Assembly: GCA_964440655.1 (NCBI GenBank)
Contig: CAYTTA010000001.1
Coordinates: 1 to 64,000 of the forward strand
Direction: 5' to 3'
Length of the DNA stretch: 64,000 nt
From: CAYTTA01 sp964440655
GTDB taxonomy: Bacteria; Bacteroidota; Rhodothermia; Balneolales; Balneolaceae
Shown here piece after piece: positions 50,938-60,900 of this stretch. A program made the position numbers and the translations under genes. The stretch's first letter is position 1. Every line of letters begins with the position of its first letter. The notes under the pieces are model-generated. The model was not told where the DNA came from and made no database searches. It saw nothing but the letters and a program-made list of their open reading frames with translations.

Positions 50938-51317
50938 GGGGGATTTCTCTTTTCATCCCCTTTCCGGCACGCCGGTGATTTAGTAAGTTCCCTCTCAATG
51001 CCGCGGGCAGCTCTTTGTGCATGGACCGGCACACTGGTGCGGTCAGGCCCCGTCTGTTGGTGGCTGTCGGCCGACCCGCAGCGCAACTTCCGCCAATATA
51101 AAAAATTTCGTCAATCGAATCGACCCGTCACTCTCTCCAGGCCACTTGGTGACACGACACCGACCGTACTGCCTTCAGGAGCGACCGAGACACCTGAGAA
51201 GCGAACGAGCCCCATAGAATCCGACTGAACCGGAACTCCGGGGATAGAACCAACGGGATTAAAACGACCGGCACATCCCGAACTCCAAACAGCAAACCTG
51301 ACCAACCCTTCAGCTCC
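50938..51317. other. 380-bp spacer before the phosphoribosyltransferase gene
   Basis: No convincing gene, RNA or repeat is seen here. Open frames on both strands are short or lie antisense to neighbours and do not resemble proteins I know. There is a short AT-rich patch near 51099-51115 (ATATAAAAAATTT) which may belong to a promoter for the downstream gene. Confidence 0.4.
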
Positions 51318-51827
51318 ATGAACGCGAATAAAGGAAAAATCACGCTGATGGATCGCGACCGAATTGAACGCACCATCCGCAGAATCGCCTGGCAGATTGC
51401 CGAAAAAGCGGGTGAGAAGGAGATCTGTATTATCGGCCTGAATGAGCGGGGATACGCTGTCGCACAGGAGATAACTCTCTTTCTGGAGCGGGCGAGTGGC
51501 AACCGGACCACACTGCTTCCCCTGAATGCCGCCCGCGTAAAGGAGGAAGCAGGTGCCATCCGGGAAAACCACTCACTGGAGAGCTCATTCGTTGTACTGG
51601 TCGACGATGTGATCTTTTCTGGAAAAACGATGTTCACCGCCCTGCAGCATCTGGTCACCGAACCGAACCTGACGGTCGCCACCGCCGTGCTTGTAGACCG
51701 CGGCAACCGCAGGCTGCCGGTAGCTTCGGTATTCACCGGCCTCGATATCCCGACAAAACCGCGCGAACATGTGGAAGTCACCCTGAAAGGAGAGAAAGCG
51801 GACGAAGTGTTCCTCTACCGGGATTAG
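51318..51827 (+). CDS. phosphoribosyltransferase, PyrR-like
   Basis: This 169-residue type I phosphoribosyltransferase has the PRPP-binding loop FVVLVDDVIFSGKTMFTAL near residues 92-110 and an upstream strand pattern ICIIGLNERGYAVAQEI. It ends in DIPTKPREHVEVTL, resembling PyrR (uracil phosphoribosyltransferase/regulator). The basic RNA-binding face of regulatory PyrR proteins cannot be judged here, and no pyr operon follows, so an enzymatic salvage role is as likely as regulation. Confidence 0.8.
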   Translation: MNANKGKITLMDRDRIERTIRRIAWQIAEKAGEKEICIIGLNERGYAVAQEITLFLERASGNRTTLLPLNAARVKEEAGAIRENHSLESSFVVLVDDVIFSGKTMFTALQHLVTEPNLTVATAVLVDRGNRRLPVASVFTGLDIPTKPREHVEVTLKGEKADEVFLYRD

Positions 51828-51901
51828 CGGCTCTCGGGAACAGCGCTTCCCCCAGAGAAAAGCCCCCTCCAAGGCTCTCAACCCGAACCAATCCTTCCGC
51901 C

Positions 51902-52864
51902 ATGACACCCTGCCTCCCGACACGCAACCTGCAGACTCTCTCACTGTTTCTCCTCCTTCTGCTCCTCCTCCCGGCAAACCTGCCGGCACTGGATACGCGA
52001 TCCGATGAAAATCTTCCGCAGTCCGATGAGACACTCTCGGAACTGGCTCTGCTGCCGCTCCTCCAGGAGGTACCCGACACCCTCCTCGGTTGGGGAACCA
52101 GCTGGTCTGCAAGCCTGAATGGCTCCCAGTCCAGTTACTCCAACTGGTCCAAGGGAGGTTCCAACAACCTGAGTGTGGCAGCCACCTCCGAGTTTGTGAC
52201 TCTTTACAGGAATCCCGCCTTCTCCTATGGATTGAGGATTCTGACCAATTACGGCCAGTCCCGTGTTCAGGGTGAAGGGGTTCGCAAGACGGACGACCGG
52301 CTTTCAATCCGGAACCGGTTCCTCTACCGCCCCTGGGGTGGAGATCAACTGCGCCTTTTCGGCAACCTGAATCTGGAGAGCCAGTTCACCCCCGGGTATG
52401 AGTATGAGGCCGGTCCCGAAGGGGAGGATATCCGGATCTCCGACTTTTTCGCCCCGGCCTATTTCACGCAGAATGCGGGGCTTGCCTGGCTCCCTTCCGG
52501 GAATCTCTCTTTCGAAGCGGGTCTTGGTCTGAAACAGACACTGGTCTCCGACACTTCTCTCTCCACCCGTTACGGTCTCGATCCGGGAAGAAAGATCCGG
52601 GGCGAAGCGGGCTATACGACCGGCATTACCTATGAGGCGGGCATCTGGGAGAATGTGGTCTACACCGGCTACCTGGAGACCTTCACCAATTTCAGCCGGC
52701 CTCTGAAGCGGACCGACGTTGTCTTTTCCAACCGGCTGACAGGCAGAATCAACAACAACCTGAACCTCACCTTTCAGTTTGAGATGATCTATGATGACGA
52801 TTTCTCCCGGAAACTTCAGCTGAGCCAGGTTCTCTCGGCGGGACTGGTATTCGTTATTTTCTGA
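51902..52864 (+). CDS. DUF3078 outer-membrane-like protein (paralogue 1)
   Basis: This 320-residue protein has a signal peptide (SLFLLLLLLPANLPAL) and a DUF3078-type body of antiparallel strands. The conserved block WSASLNGSQSSYSNWSKGGSNNLSV begins near residue 65 and a block VRKTDDRLSIRNRF follows. The C-terminus SAGLVFVIF ends in an aromatic residue and resembles an outer-membrane insertion signal. DUF3078 is almost restricted to the Bacteroidota-related phyla; its function is unknown. The gene lies 74 bp after the phosphoribosyltransferase and is followed by a close paralogue. Confidence 0.82.
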   Translation: MTPCLPTRNLQTLSLFLLLLLLLPANLPALDTRSDENLPQSDETLSELALLPLLQEVPDTLLGWGTSWSASLNGSQSSYSNWSKGGSNNLSVAATSEFVTLYRNPAFSYGLRILTNYGQSRVQGEGVRKTDDRLSIRNRFLYRPWGGDQLRLFGNLNLESQFTPGYEYEAGPEGEDIRISDFFAPAYFTQNAGLAWLPSGNLSFEAGLGLKQTLVSDTSLSTRYGLDPGRKIRGEAGYTTGITYEAGIWENVVYTGYLETFTNFSRPLKRTDVVFSNRLTGRINNNLNLTFQFEMIYDDDFSRKLQLSQVLSAGLVFVIF

Positions 52865-52888
52865 TACGACTGCAGGAATTTCTGATAC
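52858..52888 (+). repeat. 21-bp tandem duplication across the stop codon of DUF3078 paralogue 1
   Basis: TTTCTGATAC occurs at 52858-52867 and 52879-52888, a period of exactly 21 bp. The TGA stop (52862-52864) is inside the repeat, so the duplication places a second TGA in the same frame seven codons downstream. Confidence 0.75.
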
Positions 52889-53007
52889 AACCTGGGGGAA
52901 ACAGGGAACTTGCCAGATGCTTTACCGTTGAAGTCGGGGTAAAAGTATGCGATATTTGGGACCTGGTCGTTTGTAGAAAAAGAACGCCTGTTCTTGCCCA
53001 ATTTTCA

Positions 53008-54237
53008 GTGCAAACCCTGACGGATCAAGTGATACAAACTGGAAGGATTTTCTTCATTCTGCTGCTTTTCGGGACCCTGATCTCATTCCGTACCGCAGAG
53101 GCAAATGCCCTTGAGAAACTCCTTCCCGGTGTGACCAACCCGATCGGAGCAACCCTTTTTCCGGGTTACATCGCCTCTTCCGGCACACCCACCATTTCCG
53201 GCACACCCACGGCTTCCGGTATCTCCGGACACTCGATCTATCACGGCGGATCGGCACGCGCCGGAAAGCGCTCCTCCTCTTTCAGCAGCATAACCGCCGC
53301 AACTACCACCTCGCTGCTGGAAAGTCTGCTTCCCGCCCCCCTTCCGGTTCCCCACCCTGCCCACCGGCGGGCTGCCCTGCCCGAACCGGCAGCCACGGAA
53401 TTTCAGCCCGGTCTTCTTCCGGCCGATCTAACCCCGCCCGACACCCTGGTCGGGTGGATCATGAACTGGACCGCAGGACTGAGCGGATCGCAGGCCACCT
53501 ACTCCAACTGGTCCCGGGGGGGCTCCAACACCCTGAGTGTAAGCAGCAACTCTCTCATCGAGATGCTCTATCAGCGGAACCAGTTCATTTACGAATTCCG
53601 GGTACGTTCCCGTTACGGGCAGGCCCGTATCGAGGAGAAAGGAGTCCGCAAGACCGACGACCAGATCTCCATCCGGAACAGGTTTCTCTATGACATCAGC
53701 GGTGAGGAAGAGGTCTTCAAGCTTTTCGGAAACATCAATTTCGAGACGCAGTACACGGCAGGGTACGACTATGAAAAGGGAGAGAGTGGAGAGGATATCC
53801 TCATCTCCGACTTCCTCGCGCCCGCCTACTTCACTCAGAACACCGGTCTGGCCTATTATCCGGATGAGAACCTCTCCATCGAAACGGGTATGGGTCTCAA
53901 GCAGACCATTGTTGTCGACACCACCCTTGCCACCCGGTACGGAGTCCCGGAAGGAAAGAAGCTGAAGGCCGAGGCGGGATTCACCTTCGGGATGAATTAC
54001 GAAAACGAGATTATGGAGAACCTGGTCTATGTGGGATATCTCGAGACCTTTACGAACCTTCTGCGGCCGGTTACCCGAACCGATATTCTCTTCTCGAACC
54101 AGCTGATCGGAAAGGTGAACAGCCACATCAACGTGACCTTCCGTTTTGACCTGCTCTATGACGACGACTTCTCCAAACGGATGCAGTTCAGCCAGGTGCT
54201 GTCGGCCGGCATGTCGATCACCATACGGGGAAAGTAG
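53008..54237 (+). CDS. DUF3078 outer-membrane-like protein (paralogue 2) with low-complexity N-terminal insert
   Basis: This 409-residue protein starts from GTG and has a signal segment (IFFILLLFGTLISFRTAEA). Residues about 45-150 form a Gly/Thr/Ser/Pro-rich stretch containing SGTPTISGTPTASG, absent from paralogue 1. From about residue 150 it aligns closely with paralogue 1 (WTAGLSGSQATYSNWSRGGSNTLSV, GVRKTDDQISIRNRFLYD, YVGYLETFTNLLRP, FDLLYDDDFSKRMQFSQVLSAG). The pair is an evident tandem gene duplication. The stretch between the two genes includes a possible promoter (GATATTTG near 52951). Function unknown. Confidence 0.82.
   Translation: MQTLTDQVIQTGRIFFILLLFGTLISFRTAEANALEKLLPGVTNPIGATLFPGYIASSGTPTISGTPTASGISGHSIYHGGSARAGKRSSSFSSITAATTTSLLESLLPAPLPVPHPAHRRAALPEPAATEFQPGLLPADLTPPDTLVGWIMNWTAGLSGSQATYSNWSRGGSNTLSVSSNSLIEMLYQRNQFIYEFRVRSRYGQARIEEKGVRKTDDQISIRNRFLYDISGEEEVFKLFGNINFETQYTAGYDYEKGESGEDILISDFLAPAYFTQNTGLAYYPDENLSIETGMGLKQTIVVDTTLATRYGVPEGKKLKAEAGFTFGMNYENEIMENLVYVGYLETFTNLLRPVTRTDILFSNQLIGKVNSHINVTFRFDLLYDDDFSKRMQFSQVLSAGMSITIRGK
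53180..53221 (+). repeat. 18-bp coding tandem repeat
   Basis: CCGGCACACCCACCATTT (53180-53197) and CCGGCACACCCACGGCTT (53198-53215) followed by CCGGTA, encoding SGTPTI-SGTPTA-SG in the N-terminal insert of the second DUF3078 protein. The 18-bp unit preserves the reading frame. Confidence 0.75.
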
Positions 54238-54292
54238 AGCTGAGGCTTCTCCCGGCCGGGACAGTACTACCCTGTTAGTATCTGCTGCCTGT

Positions 54293-54346
54293 AAAAAATA
54301 AAAAAGCCGTCGCCTGCCGGGGCATCTGCCCCGGCTTCGGACGGCT
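54293..54346 (-). terminator. intrinsic terminator of dnaK
   Basis: On the minus strand an outer stem AGCCGTC/GACGGCT encloses an inner GC-rich stem GCCGGGGC/GCCCCGGC and is followed by TTTTTTATTTTTT. It lies about 65 nt after the dnaK stop. Confidence 0.9.
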
Positions 54347-54409
54347 GTCTTGATCTCTTGAATCCCCTTGCCTGAAGAGAGAGCCTTCCGCTCTTCAGAT
54401 TGCGGATTC

Positions 54410-56326
54410 TTACTCTTTTTTCTCTTCCTCGTCTTCGTCGACCACTTCAAAGTCTGCTTCTACGGCATCCTCCGCACCGGCATCACCACCCGCGGAACCG
54501 GAGGTCTCACCGCCGGAAGCCTGGTCGGCCTGCTGATAGATCTCCTGAGAGGCAGCTGCCCACGCTTCGTTCACCTTGTTGATGGCTTCATCCATCTTCT
54601 CGATGCTCTCCGAATTCTTCGCCTTCTCCAGCTCATCGACCGCTTCATTTATTTTGGTCTTGTTCGCTTCGGAGATCTTGTCGCCATACTCTTCAAGCTG
54701 CTTGCGCGTGGAGTAGACCAGGTTCTCAGCCTGGTTCACCTTCTCGATCCGCTCCCGGAGCTGACGGTCCTCTTCGGCATGTTCCTGCGCGGCACTCTGC
54801 ATCTTCTTGATCTCCTCCTCGCTCAGACCGGAAGAAGATTCAATCCGAATGCTCTGCTCCTTGCCGGTCCCCTTGTCCCGGGCACTTACGCTGAGCACAC
54901 CGTTTGCGTCAATATCGAACGTGACTTCGATCTGCGGCATGCCCCGCGGTGCCGGCGGAATGCCATCCAGATGGAAGCGCCCCAGGGTGCGGTTGTCCAC
55001 CGCCCGGGCCCGTTCGCCCTGAAGCACGTGGATTTCCACACTGCTCTGGTTGTCTGCAGCCGTGGAGAAAACCTCCGTCTTGCTGGTCGGGATGGTGGTG
55101 TTGGCCTCGATAAGCGGCGTCATCACCCCTCCGAGCGTCTCGATTCCGAGTGTAAGAGGAGTAACGTCGAGAAGGACCACATCCTCCACATCGCCGGAAA
55201 GAACCCCTCCCTGAATCGCCGCACCTACGGCAACCACCTCGTCGGGATTCACCCCCTTGCCCGGTTCCCGGCCAAAGAACTCTTTCACCACCTCCTGGAT
55301 CTTCGGAATCCGGGTGGATCCACCCACCAGAATGACCTGGTCGATCTCCGCCTTGGAGAGGCCGGCATCCTTGAGAGCCTTTTCACACGGATCGATCGTC
55401 CGCCGGACCAGGTCGTCCACCAGCTGCTCGAATTTCGAACGGGTCAGATCCACATTCATATGTTTCGGACCGGTGTCGGTCGCGGTGATGAAGGGAAGGT
55501 TGATGTTGGTCTTCTGGGAGCTGGAAAGCTCGATTTTCGCCTTCTCGGCCGCCTCTTTCAGGCGCTGCATCGCCATCGGATCCTTGCGGAGGTCAACGCC
55601 CTCCTCCTTCTGAAAGCTGTCTGCCAGCCAGTTGATAATCCGCTGGTCAAAGTCATCCCCTCCAAGGTGAGTGTCGCCGTTGGTCGATTTCACCTCAAAA
55701 ACACCATCTCCCAATTCCAGAATGGAGACGTCGAACGTCCCTCCACCCAGGTCATAGACAACGATTGTCTGATCCTGATCCTTCTTGTCCAGACCATAGG
55801 CCAGGGCGGCTGCGGTCGGTTCGTTGATGATCCGCTTCACCTCCAGGCCCGCGATCTTTCCCGCTTCCTGGGTCGCTTTCCGCTGGGCATCGTTGAAATA
55901 GGCCGGCACGGTAATCACCGCTTCAGTCACCTTCTCGCCCAGATACTCTTCAGCCGTCTGTTTCATCTTCTGGAGGACCATGGCGGAGATCTCCTGGGGC
56001 GCATACATGCGGTCTTCCACTTCCACACGCGCCGTTCCGTCGCCCGCCTCCTTGATCTTGTAGGATACCTGATCAATCTCTCCTTTCACCTCGGAGAACA
56101 TCCGCCCCATGAAGCGCTTGATGGAAGAGATGGTATTATCCGGATTGGTGATCGCCTGACGTTTCGCCGGTGCCCCGACGAGCCGCTCACCATCTTTCGT
56201 AAAGGCGACCACGGAGGGGGTTGTACGTCCTCCTTCCGCATTCTGTATCACCACCGGTTCATTGCCCTCCATCACGGCGACACATGAGTTCGTCGTTCCC
56301 AAGTCAATGCCTATAATCTTGCCCAT
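54410..56326 (-). CDS. dnaK: chaperone protein DnaK (Hsp70)
   Basis: This 638-residue Hsp70 carries all three Hsp70 signatures: GIDLGTTNS at the N-terminus, VVYDLGGGTFDVSIL near residue 195, and VILVGGSTRIPKIQ near 335. The interdomain linker DVVLLDVTPLTLG leads to the substrate-binding domain, followed by a helical lid and a Gly/Ser/Glu/Asp-rich tail (FEVVDEDEEEKKE). grpE and dnaJ are not adjacent. No CIRCE element is seen upstream. A perfect 11-bp inverted repeat lies about 175 bp before the start. Confidence 0.98.
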   Translation of the reverse strand: MGKIIGIDLGTTNSCVAVMEGNEPVVIQNAEGGRTTPSVVAFTKDGERLVGAPAKRQAITNPDNTISSIKRFMGRMFSEVKGEIDQVSYKIKEAGDGTARVEVEDRMYAPQEISAMVLQKMKQTAEEYLGEKVTEAVITVPAYFNDAQRKATQEAGKIAGLEVKRIINEPTAAALAYGLDKKDQDQTIVVYDLGGGTFDVSILELGDGVFEVKSTNGDTHLGGDDFDQRIINWLADSFQKEEGVDLRKDPMAMQRLKEAAEKAKIELSSSQKTNINLPFITATDTGPKHMNVDLTRSKFEQLVDDLVRRTIDPCEKALKDAGLSKAEIDQVILVGGSTRIPKIQEVVKEFFGREPGKGVNPDEVVAVGAAIQGGVLSGDVEDVVLLDVTPLTLGIETLGGVMTPLIEANTTIPTSKTEVFSTAADNQSSVEIHVLQGERARAVDNRTLGRFHLDGIPPAPRGMPQIEVTFDIDANGVLSVSARDKGTGKEQSIRIESSSGLSEEEIKKMQSAAQEHAEEDRQLRERIEKVNQAENLVYSTRKQLEEYGDKISEANKTKINEAVDELEKAKNSESIEKMDEAINKVNEAWAAASQEIYQQADQASGGETSGSAGGDAGAEDAVEADFEVVDEDEEEKKE

Positions 56327-56500
56327 AACTACGTTCTGATCTGTTTGTTGGTTCTAGAAAATTTTTTTTGGGTGATATCGCTCTACGCCGCATAACGTCC
56401 GCATCCCCTCTCATACATTTTTTCTTCGGGGAGGATGCCGGAGATACCGGAACCCGTATCATCAGAAGCAACGATAATGCCAAGAGGGGAAAAGCGACCA

Positions 56501-56543
56501 CCACTCTGACGTATTGGCATATTTCACCCATCCGTCAGAGTGG
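56501..56543. promoter_or_regulatory. 11-bp inverted repeat between aroA and dnaK
   Basis: CCACTCTGACG (56501-56511) and CGTCAGAGTGG (56533-56543) are perfect inverse copies 21 nt apart. They lie 28 bp after the aroA stop and about 175 bp before the dnaK start, both genes being on the minus strand. With no T-tract it is either a U-less terminator hairpin for aroA or an operator for dnaK. The rest of the 244-bp spacer holds a run of Ts and As just upstream of dnaK but no clear promoter. Confidence 0.5.
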
Positions 56544-56570
56544 GGTTGTCAGATCGCACGGAGAGAGGTG

Positions 56571-57860
56571 TCAGGAGGTCAACCGGTCCAGGTCGCTCCA
56601 GAAGCCGGGATAGGAGATTTCGGTCGCTTCGGCATTCAGGATGGTGGACCTGCCGCGTGAAAGAAGGGCGAGAACGGCTGCTGACATGGCGATCCTGTGA
56701 TCGTGACGGCTGTGAAACTCACCGGCTCCGGGATGGTGTGCTCCGCGTCCGTGGATGACGATCCCGTCTTCATGCAGCTCGAACTTCTCCCCTGCCGCCT
56801 GCAGAACATCAGCCATCGCTGCCAGCCGGTCCGTCTCCTTGTGGCGCAGCTCCTCCGCACCGGTGATCTCCGAGCGGCCGGTCGCAAAGCTCATGGCCAC
56901 CATAAGCACTGGAAGCTCGTCAATACAGTTGGGTATCAGGGAGGGATCCGGGTTGACGGCGTTGAGCTCGGAACTGCGCACCCTGATCGTACCCGACGGT
57001 TCAATCGTACCCTCATCGGATGAATCCTCGATCTCGATATCTGCCCCCATCTCCTGAAGAATCTGAAGGGCGGCGATCCGGCTTGGATTGAGTCCTACAT
57101 TCTCCAGCACGATCTCTGCATCGGGGTGAATCGCACCGGCTACCAGCCAGAAAGCAGCTGCGGAAAAATCCCCCGGGATCCGCTGGGTCTGTCCCGGTAC
57201 AGGAACAGCCCGGCTGCTCCGGATGACAACCCCCTCTTCCGTGGATTCGGTCGGAAGCTGCAGCATCCGTTCGGTGTGGTCGCGGCTCGGGATCGCCTCG
57301 ATCACCTCGGTCTGCTCCTCACCATAGAGCCCTGCAAGCAGAATGGCCGATTTGAGCTGGGCGCTGGCAACGGGCAACGGATAGCGGATGCCCCGGATCC
57401 CTTCCCCCGGCCCGATCACCAGAGGTGCGAAATCCCCATCCCTTCCGGTGATTCGGGCACCCATGGCGGAGAGCGGTTCTAGTATGCGTTTCATGGTCCG
57501 GCTGCTCAGAGAGGCATCACCTACCAGCCGGGATGGCACTCCCGCTCCGGCCAGTATGCCCGCCAGAAGCCGCATGGTGGTTCCCGAGTTGCCGCAGTCA
57601 AGATCCACGGCCGGGGCCCTCAGACCGTCCCTTCCCACTCCCTGAATGACGACCCGGTCTCCCTGTCGCTCCACCGGGACTCCAAGCTGCTCCAGACAGT
57701 AGAGGGTGCTCAAAGGATCGGCGGCCAGCGAGTATCGGGTGATGACACTCTCCTGTTCGGCGAGGGCGGCGAAAAGAGCGGCACGGTGGGAAATTGATTT
57801 GTCGGGCGGCAGAGTGATCTGGCCCCGGAGATGTCTGCTTCCGGAAACGAGTTGATTCAT
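56571..57860 (-). CDS. aroA: 3-phosphoshikimate 1-carboxyvinyltransferase (EPSP synthase)
   Basis: This 429-residue enzyme adds enolpyruvate to shikimate 3-phosphate in aromatic amino acid synthesis. Signatures are LPPDKSISHRAALFAALA at the N-terminus, LDCGNSGTTMRLLAG (the Gly-rich phosphoenolpyruvate loop), SAQLKSAILLAGLYGEE, and the C-terminal RHKETDRLAAMADVL and HDHRIAMSAAVLAL. Ends 28 bp before the inverted repeat in front of dnaK. Confidence 0.96.
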   Translation of the reverse strand: MNQLVSGSRHLRGQITLPPDKSISHRAALFAALAEQESVITRYSLAADPLSTLYCLEQLGVPVERQGDRVVIQGVGRDGLRAPAVDLDCGNSGTTMRLLAGILAGAGVPSRLVGDASLSSRTMKRILEPLSAMGARITGRDGDFAPLVIGPGEGIRGIRYPLPVASAQLKSAILLAGLYGEEQTEVIEAIPSRDHTERMLQLPTESTEEGVVIRSSRAVPVPGQTQRIPGDFSAAAFWLVAGAIHPDAEIVLENVGLNPSRIAALQILQEMGADIEIEDSSDEGTIEPSGTIRVRSSELNAVNPDPSLIPNCIDELPVLMVAMSFATGRSEITGAEELRHKETDRLAAMADVLQAAGEKFELHEDGIVIHGRGAHHPGAGEFHSRHDHRIAMSAAVLALLSRGRSTILNAEATEISYPGFWSDLDRLTS

Positions 57861-57973
57861 CGGATTGATTCAGATTCAAAACCGGCGGGCATCTTCAGAG
57901 GCTGCAGCCGGTTTCCATACGGAAATGGCACCGCATGAAACCACACGAAGGCGGTGCCCGCCGGACAGGAAGG

Positions 57974-60900
57974 TCAGTTCCGGTTCAGCAGCCGGGCGGC
58001 TCTCGACGCCCCGCCCGTACCCGGATAGCGTTCCGTAACCTCATTGAGAATACGGATGGCATCCCCCCTCCGCCCCTCAAGGATATGGATCTCGGCAGAG
58101 CTGACCATCGCATCGGCGACCCGGTCAATATACGCCTCAAACAGAACATTTACTCTGGAATAGGCATCGAGCGCTTCATCATAGCGGCGCTCCATCTGCC
58201 AGCTCCGCCCCAGCATGTACTGGGCCTCGGCACCCGTTTCGGTGGAACTCTCCCCGGCGACCGCGGTGAAGATCTCCCTCGCCTCGGCGTAGCGGCCCTC
58301 GGCAAAAAGGACATTCCCCAGGCCGAGCCGGGCGGCAGGATCCCCCGGCGACTCACGCAGGATCGATTCAAAGTATTCACGTGCCTGGCCGGGATTGCCC
58401 AGAGCGAGACTCGCCTCACCCATCCCCTGACGGGCCTGCCGGCTGAAACGGCCGCCCCGTTCTTCCAGCTGTTGGAAATAGTTGAAGGAAGCGGCGTGAT
58501 CCCCATCCTCGTAGGCGATCTCCCCCAGACGGACAAGGGCGGCGGCCGCACGCTCGCTTCGGGGGAACTGCTCGACAAGCGTCCGGTAGCTCTCCACAGC
58601 CTCTTCCCGGTTCCCGCTGTTCATCCATGAATCGGCCAGATTGAACCAGGCATCCGGAAGCAGGTCGGTCCGGTTTGTAATCCGGATGTACTGCCGGAAC
58701 TCCTCCACCGCCGCCCGGTAGTCTCCGGACTGATACCGGTTCTCCGCCTGCCTGTAGCGAAGCTGGTCCGCCGTGGAGGAGGCGGGATTCAGATTCAGGA
58801 ACTCTTCGAGGATCACGGTACTGGAATCCTCCCTGCCGGCAGAGAGCTGGGCATACTGAATTCCGTCGATCGCCTCCAGAATGTAGTTGCTGCGCGGATA
58901 CTCCTCGAGTACCGCCCGATAGGCAGCGATCGCCTCTTCATAATTGCCGGCGTTGTACCAGGCATCACCGATGTTGTACTGGGCGCGTGCAGCCCACTCA
59001 GTGCCGGGGAAACGCTCGATAATTGTCCGGAACTCCTGGATCGACTGCTCGTAATTGCCCGTATTGAGATAGATGTAGGCGACGTTGTACTGGGCTTGTT
59101 CGCGCAGCGTGCTGAAAGGGTAGATACGGAGCAGACGTCGGAACTCAGATACCGCCTCAAAATTCCGGTTCATCCGGTAGTAGCTGTTCGCCACCTGGTA
59201 CATCGCATAATCCCCGCCGGGTTCGGCCCCGATCGCCATGTTGTAGTACTGCATCGCCATATCATACTCGCCCAGGGCAAAATAGGAATCACCGATCCGG
59301 AGCTGCACATCCGTTTCGTAAGGATAGAGGGCGATGGAGGGGGGCTCGTAATTCTCCATGAAATCGCGGAAGGGGGGGATCGCTTTCTCGAAATCTCCCA
59401 GCATGAACCAGCTCCATCCCAGTGCGTACTTGGCCGCCCCCGTCAGCTCATGATCGGGATAGAGTTCGACAAAACGGGCGTACTGGGTGGCAGCCGGACC
59501 CCAGTTTCTCAACTCGTAATGGCTGTCGGCACTCCAGAAGAGAGCTTCGGCTCCGAAATCGGCATCGGGTGCCGCACGATGAACCTGTTCGAACTGCGGC
59601 TGAGCCTGGAGGTAGGCCTGGTTGCTGTATTGGACCCAGGCGCGCTGGAACATCGCCTGAAGTTTCAGAAGAGGATCGACCTGCGTCATGCCCGATGCCA
59701 CCTCAAACGCCTCCATCGCCCGGGTGTACTCCCCGTTGCCGTAATAGGCCTCACCCAGCAGGATGATCACCTGGCCCGGATTCTCCAGCGTATCGAGCCG
59801 GCGTGCCAGTGGCTGAAGAATTTCAATCGCCTCCTCGTAAAGCCCCACCTCAACCGCAATGAGAGCCCACTCGTACCAGGCCTGTTCTACAAAGAGCCCC
59901 TCTCTGTACTTCTGGCCAAAAAGCCTCAGTGACTCGAGCGCGGACCGGATCCGTCCTGCCAGCTTCTCATTCACCGCCTTGTAGTAGAGTGCCTTGCGGG
60001 CCGTCTCATCCTCTCCCTCTGCCGCCATGGCGAAGGAGGAGGCGGCCCAATGGTAGATCCCCATCTTGTGGAATACCCAGCCCAGGCCGTAATGTGCAAT
60101 ACGTGCGCGATCCTCATCTTCCACACGGTTCAGATAGAACCGGTAGTACTGCTGAGCCTCCTCCAGACGATTCAGCATGTTGTAGCTCTCTGCCATCAGA
60201 TAGACGGCCCGTGTCTGGCTCTCTCCGGAGATCCAGGACATCGCCTCCTGGAAGGCATCGATCGCCTCCTCATATCGTCGCTGCAGATAGTAGGATTCGC
60301 CCAGAGCCGTACCGATCCGCCGGGTCATGGGGTCGTCCGGATAACGGTTCCGGAGCACCTCGAACGCCTCCGATGCCCGGTCAAACTGCTCCTCTTCCAG
60401 CCAGAGCCGTCCTCTTGCATAGAGAGCCCTGGGAGCCCAGGGGGAATCGGGAAAGCGGTCGGCAAGAGTCAGGAACCACCCCCTGGCTTCCTCCGGGGAG
60501 CCGTCGTCCACCGCCGTCTCCGCCAGGCGGTAAAGAAGCTCCACCCGCCGGCGGTCGGTCATCGGAGTGTGAAGAGCCCGCTCATACTGATTCAGTGCAA
60601 GACGGTACTCCCCCCGCTGCCTGTAATACTCCCCCAGATCCGTGAGCAGCTCTCCAGACCTCCGGCTGTCGGGGTGCTCATGGACAAACCACTCGGTCAT
60701 CTCCTCCAGCCGGGTGGAGTCGCTGCGAACAGTGGCCAGAACCAGATGATAGCCGGCCGATTCGGAAAGTGTGGAGTTGGGATCCTCTTCGATCACCTGC
60801 CGGAAAAGGGGAACGGACTGGGCATAGAGCCCTTCCTGAAACATCCTGAGGGCGGTTCGCATCGTCTCTCCGGGAGAGCGCTGAAGATCCTGGCCGTGAA

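Noticed and set aside
54368..56287. 639-codon open frame on the plus strand opposite dnaK
   Set aside because: It lies fully antisense to an unmistakable dnaK; long antisense frames are common in GC-rich genes and its translation resembles no protein.
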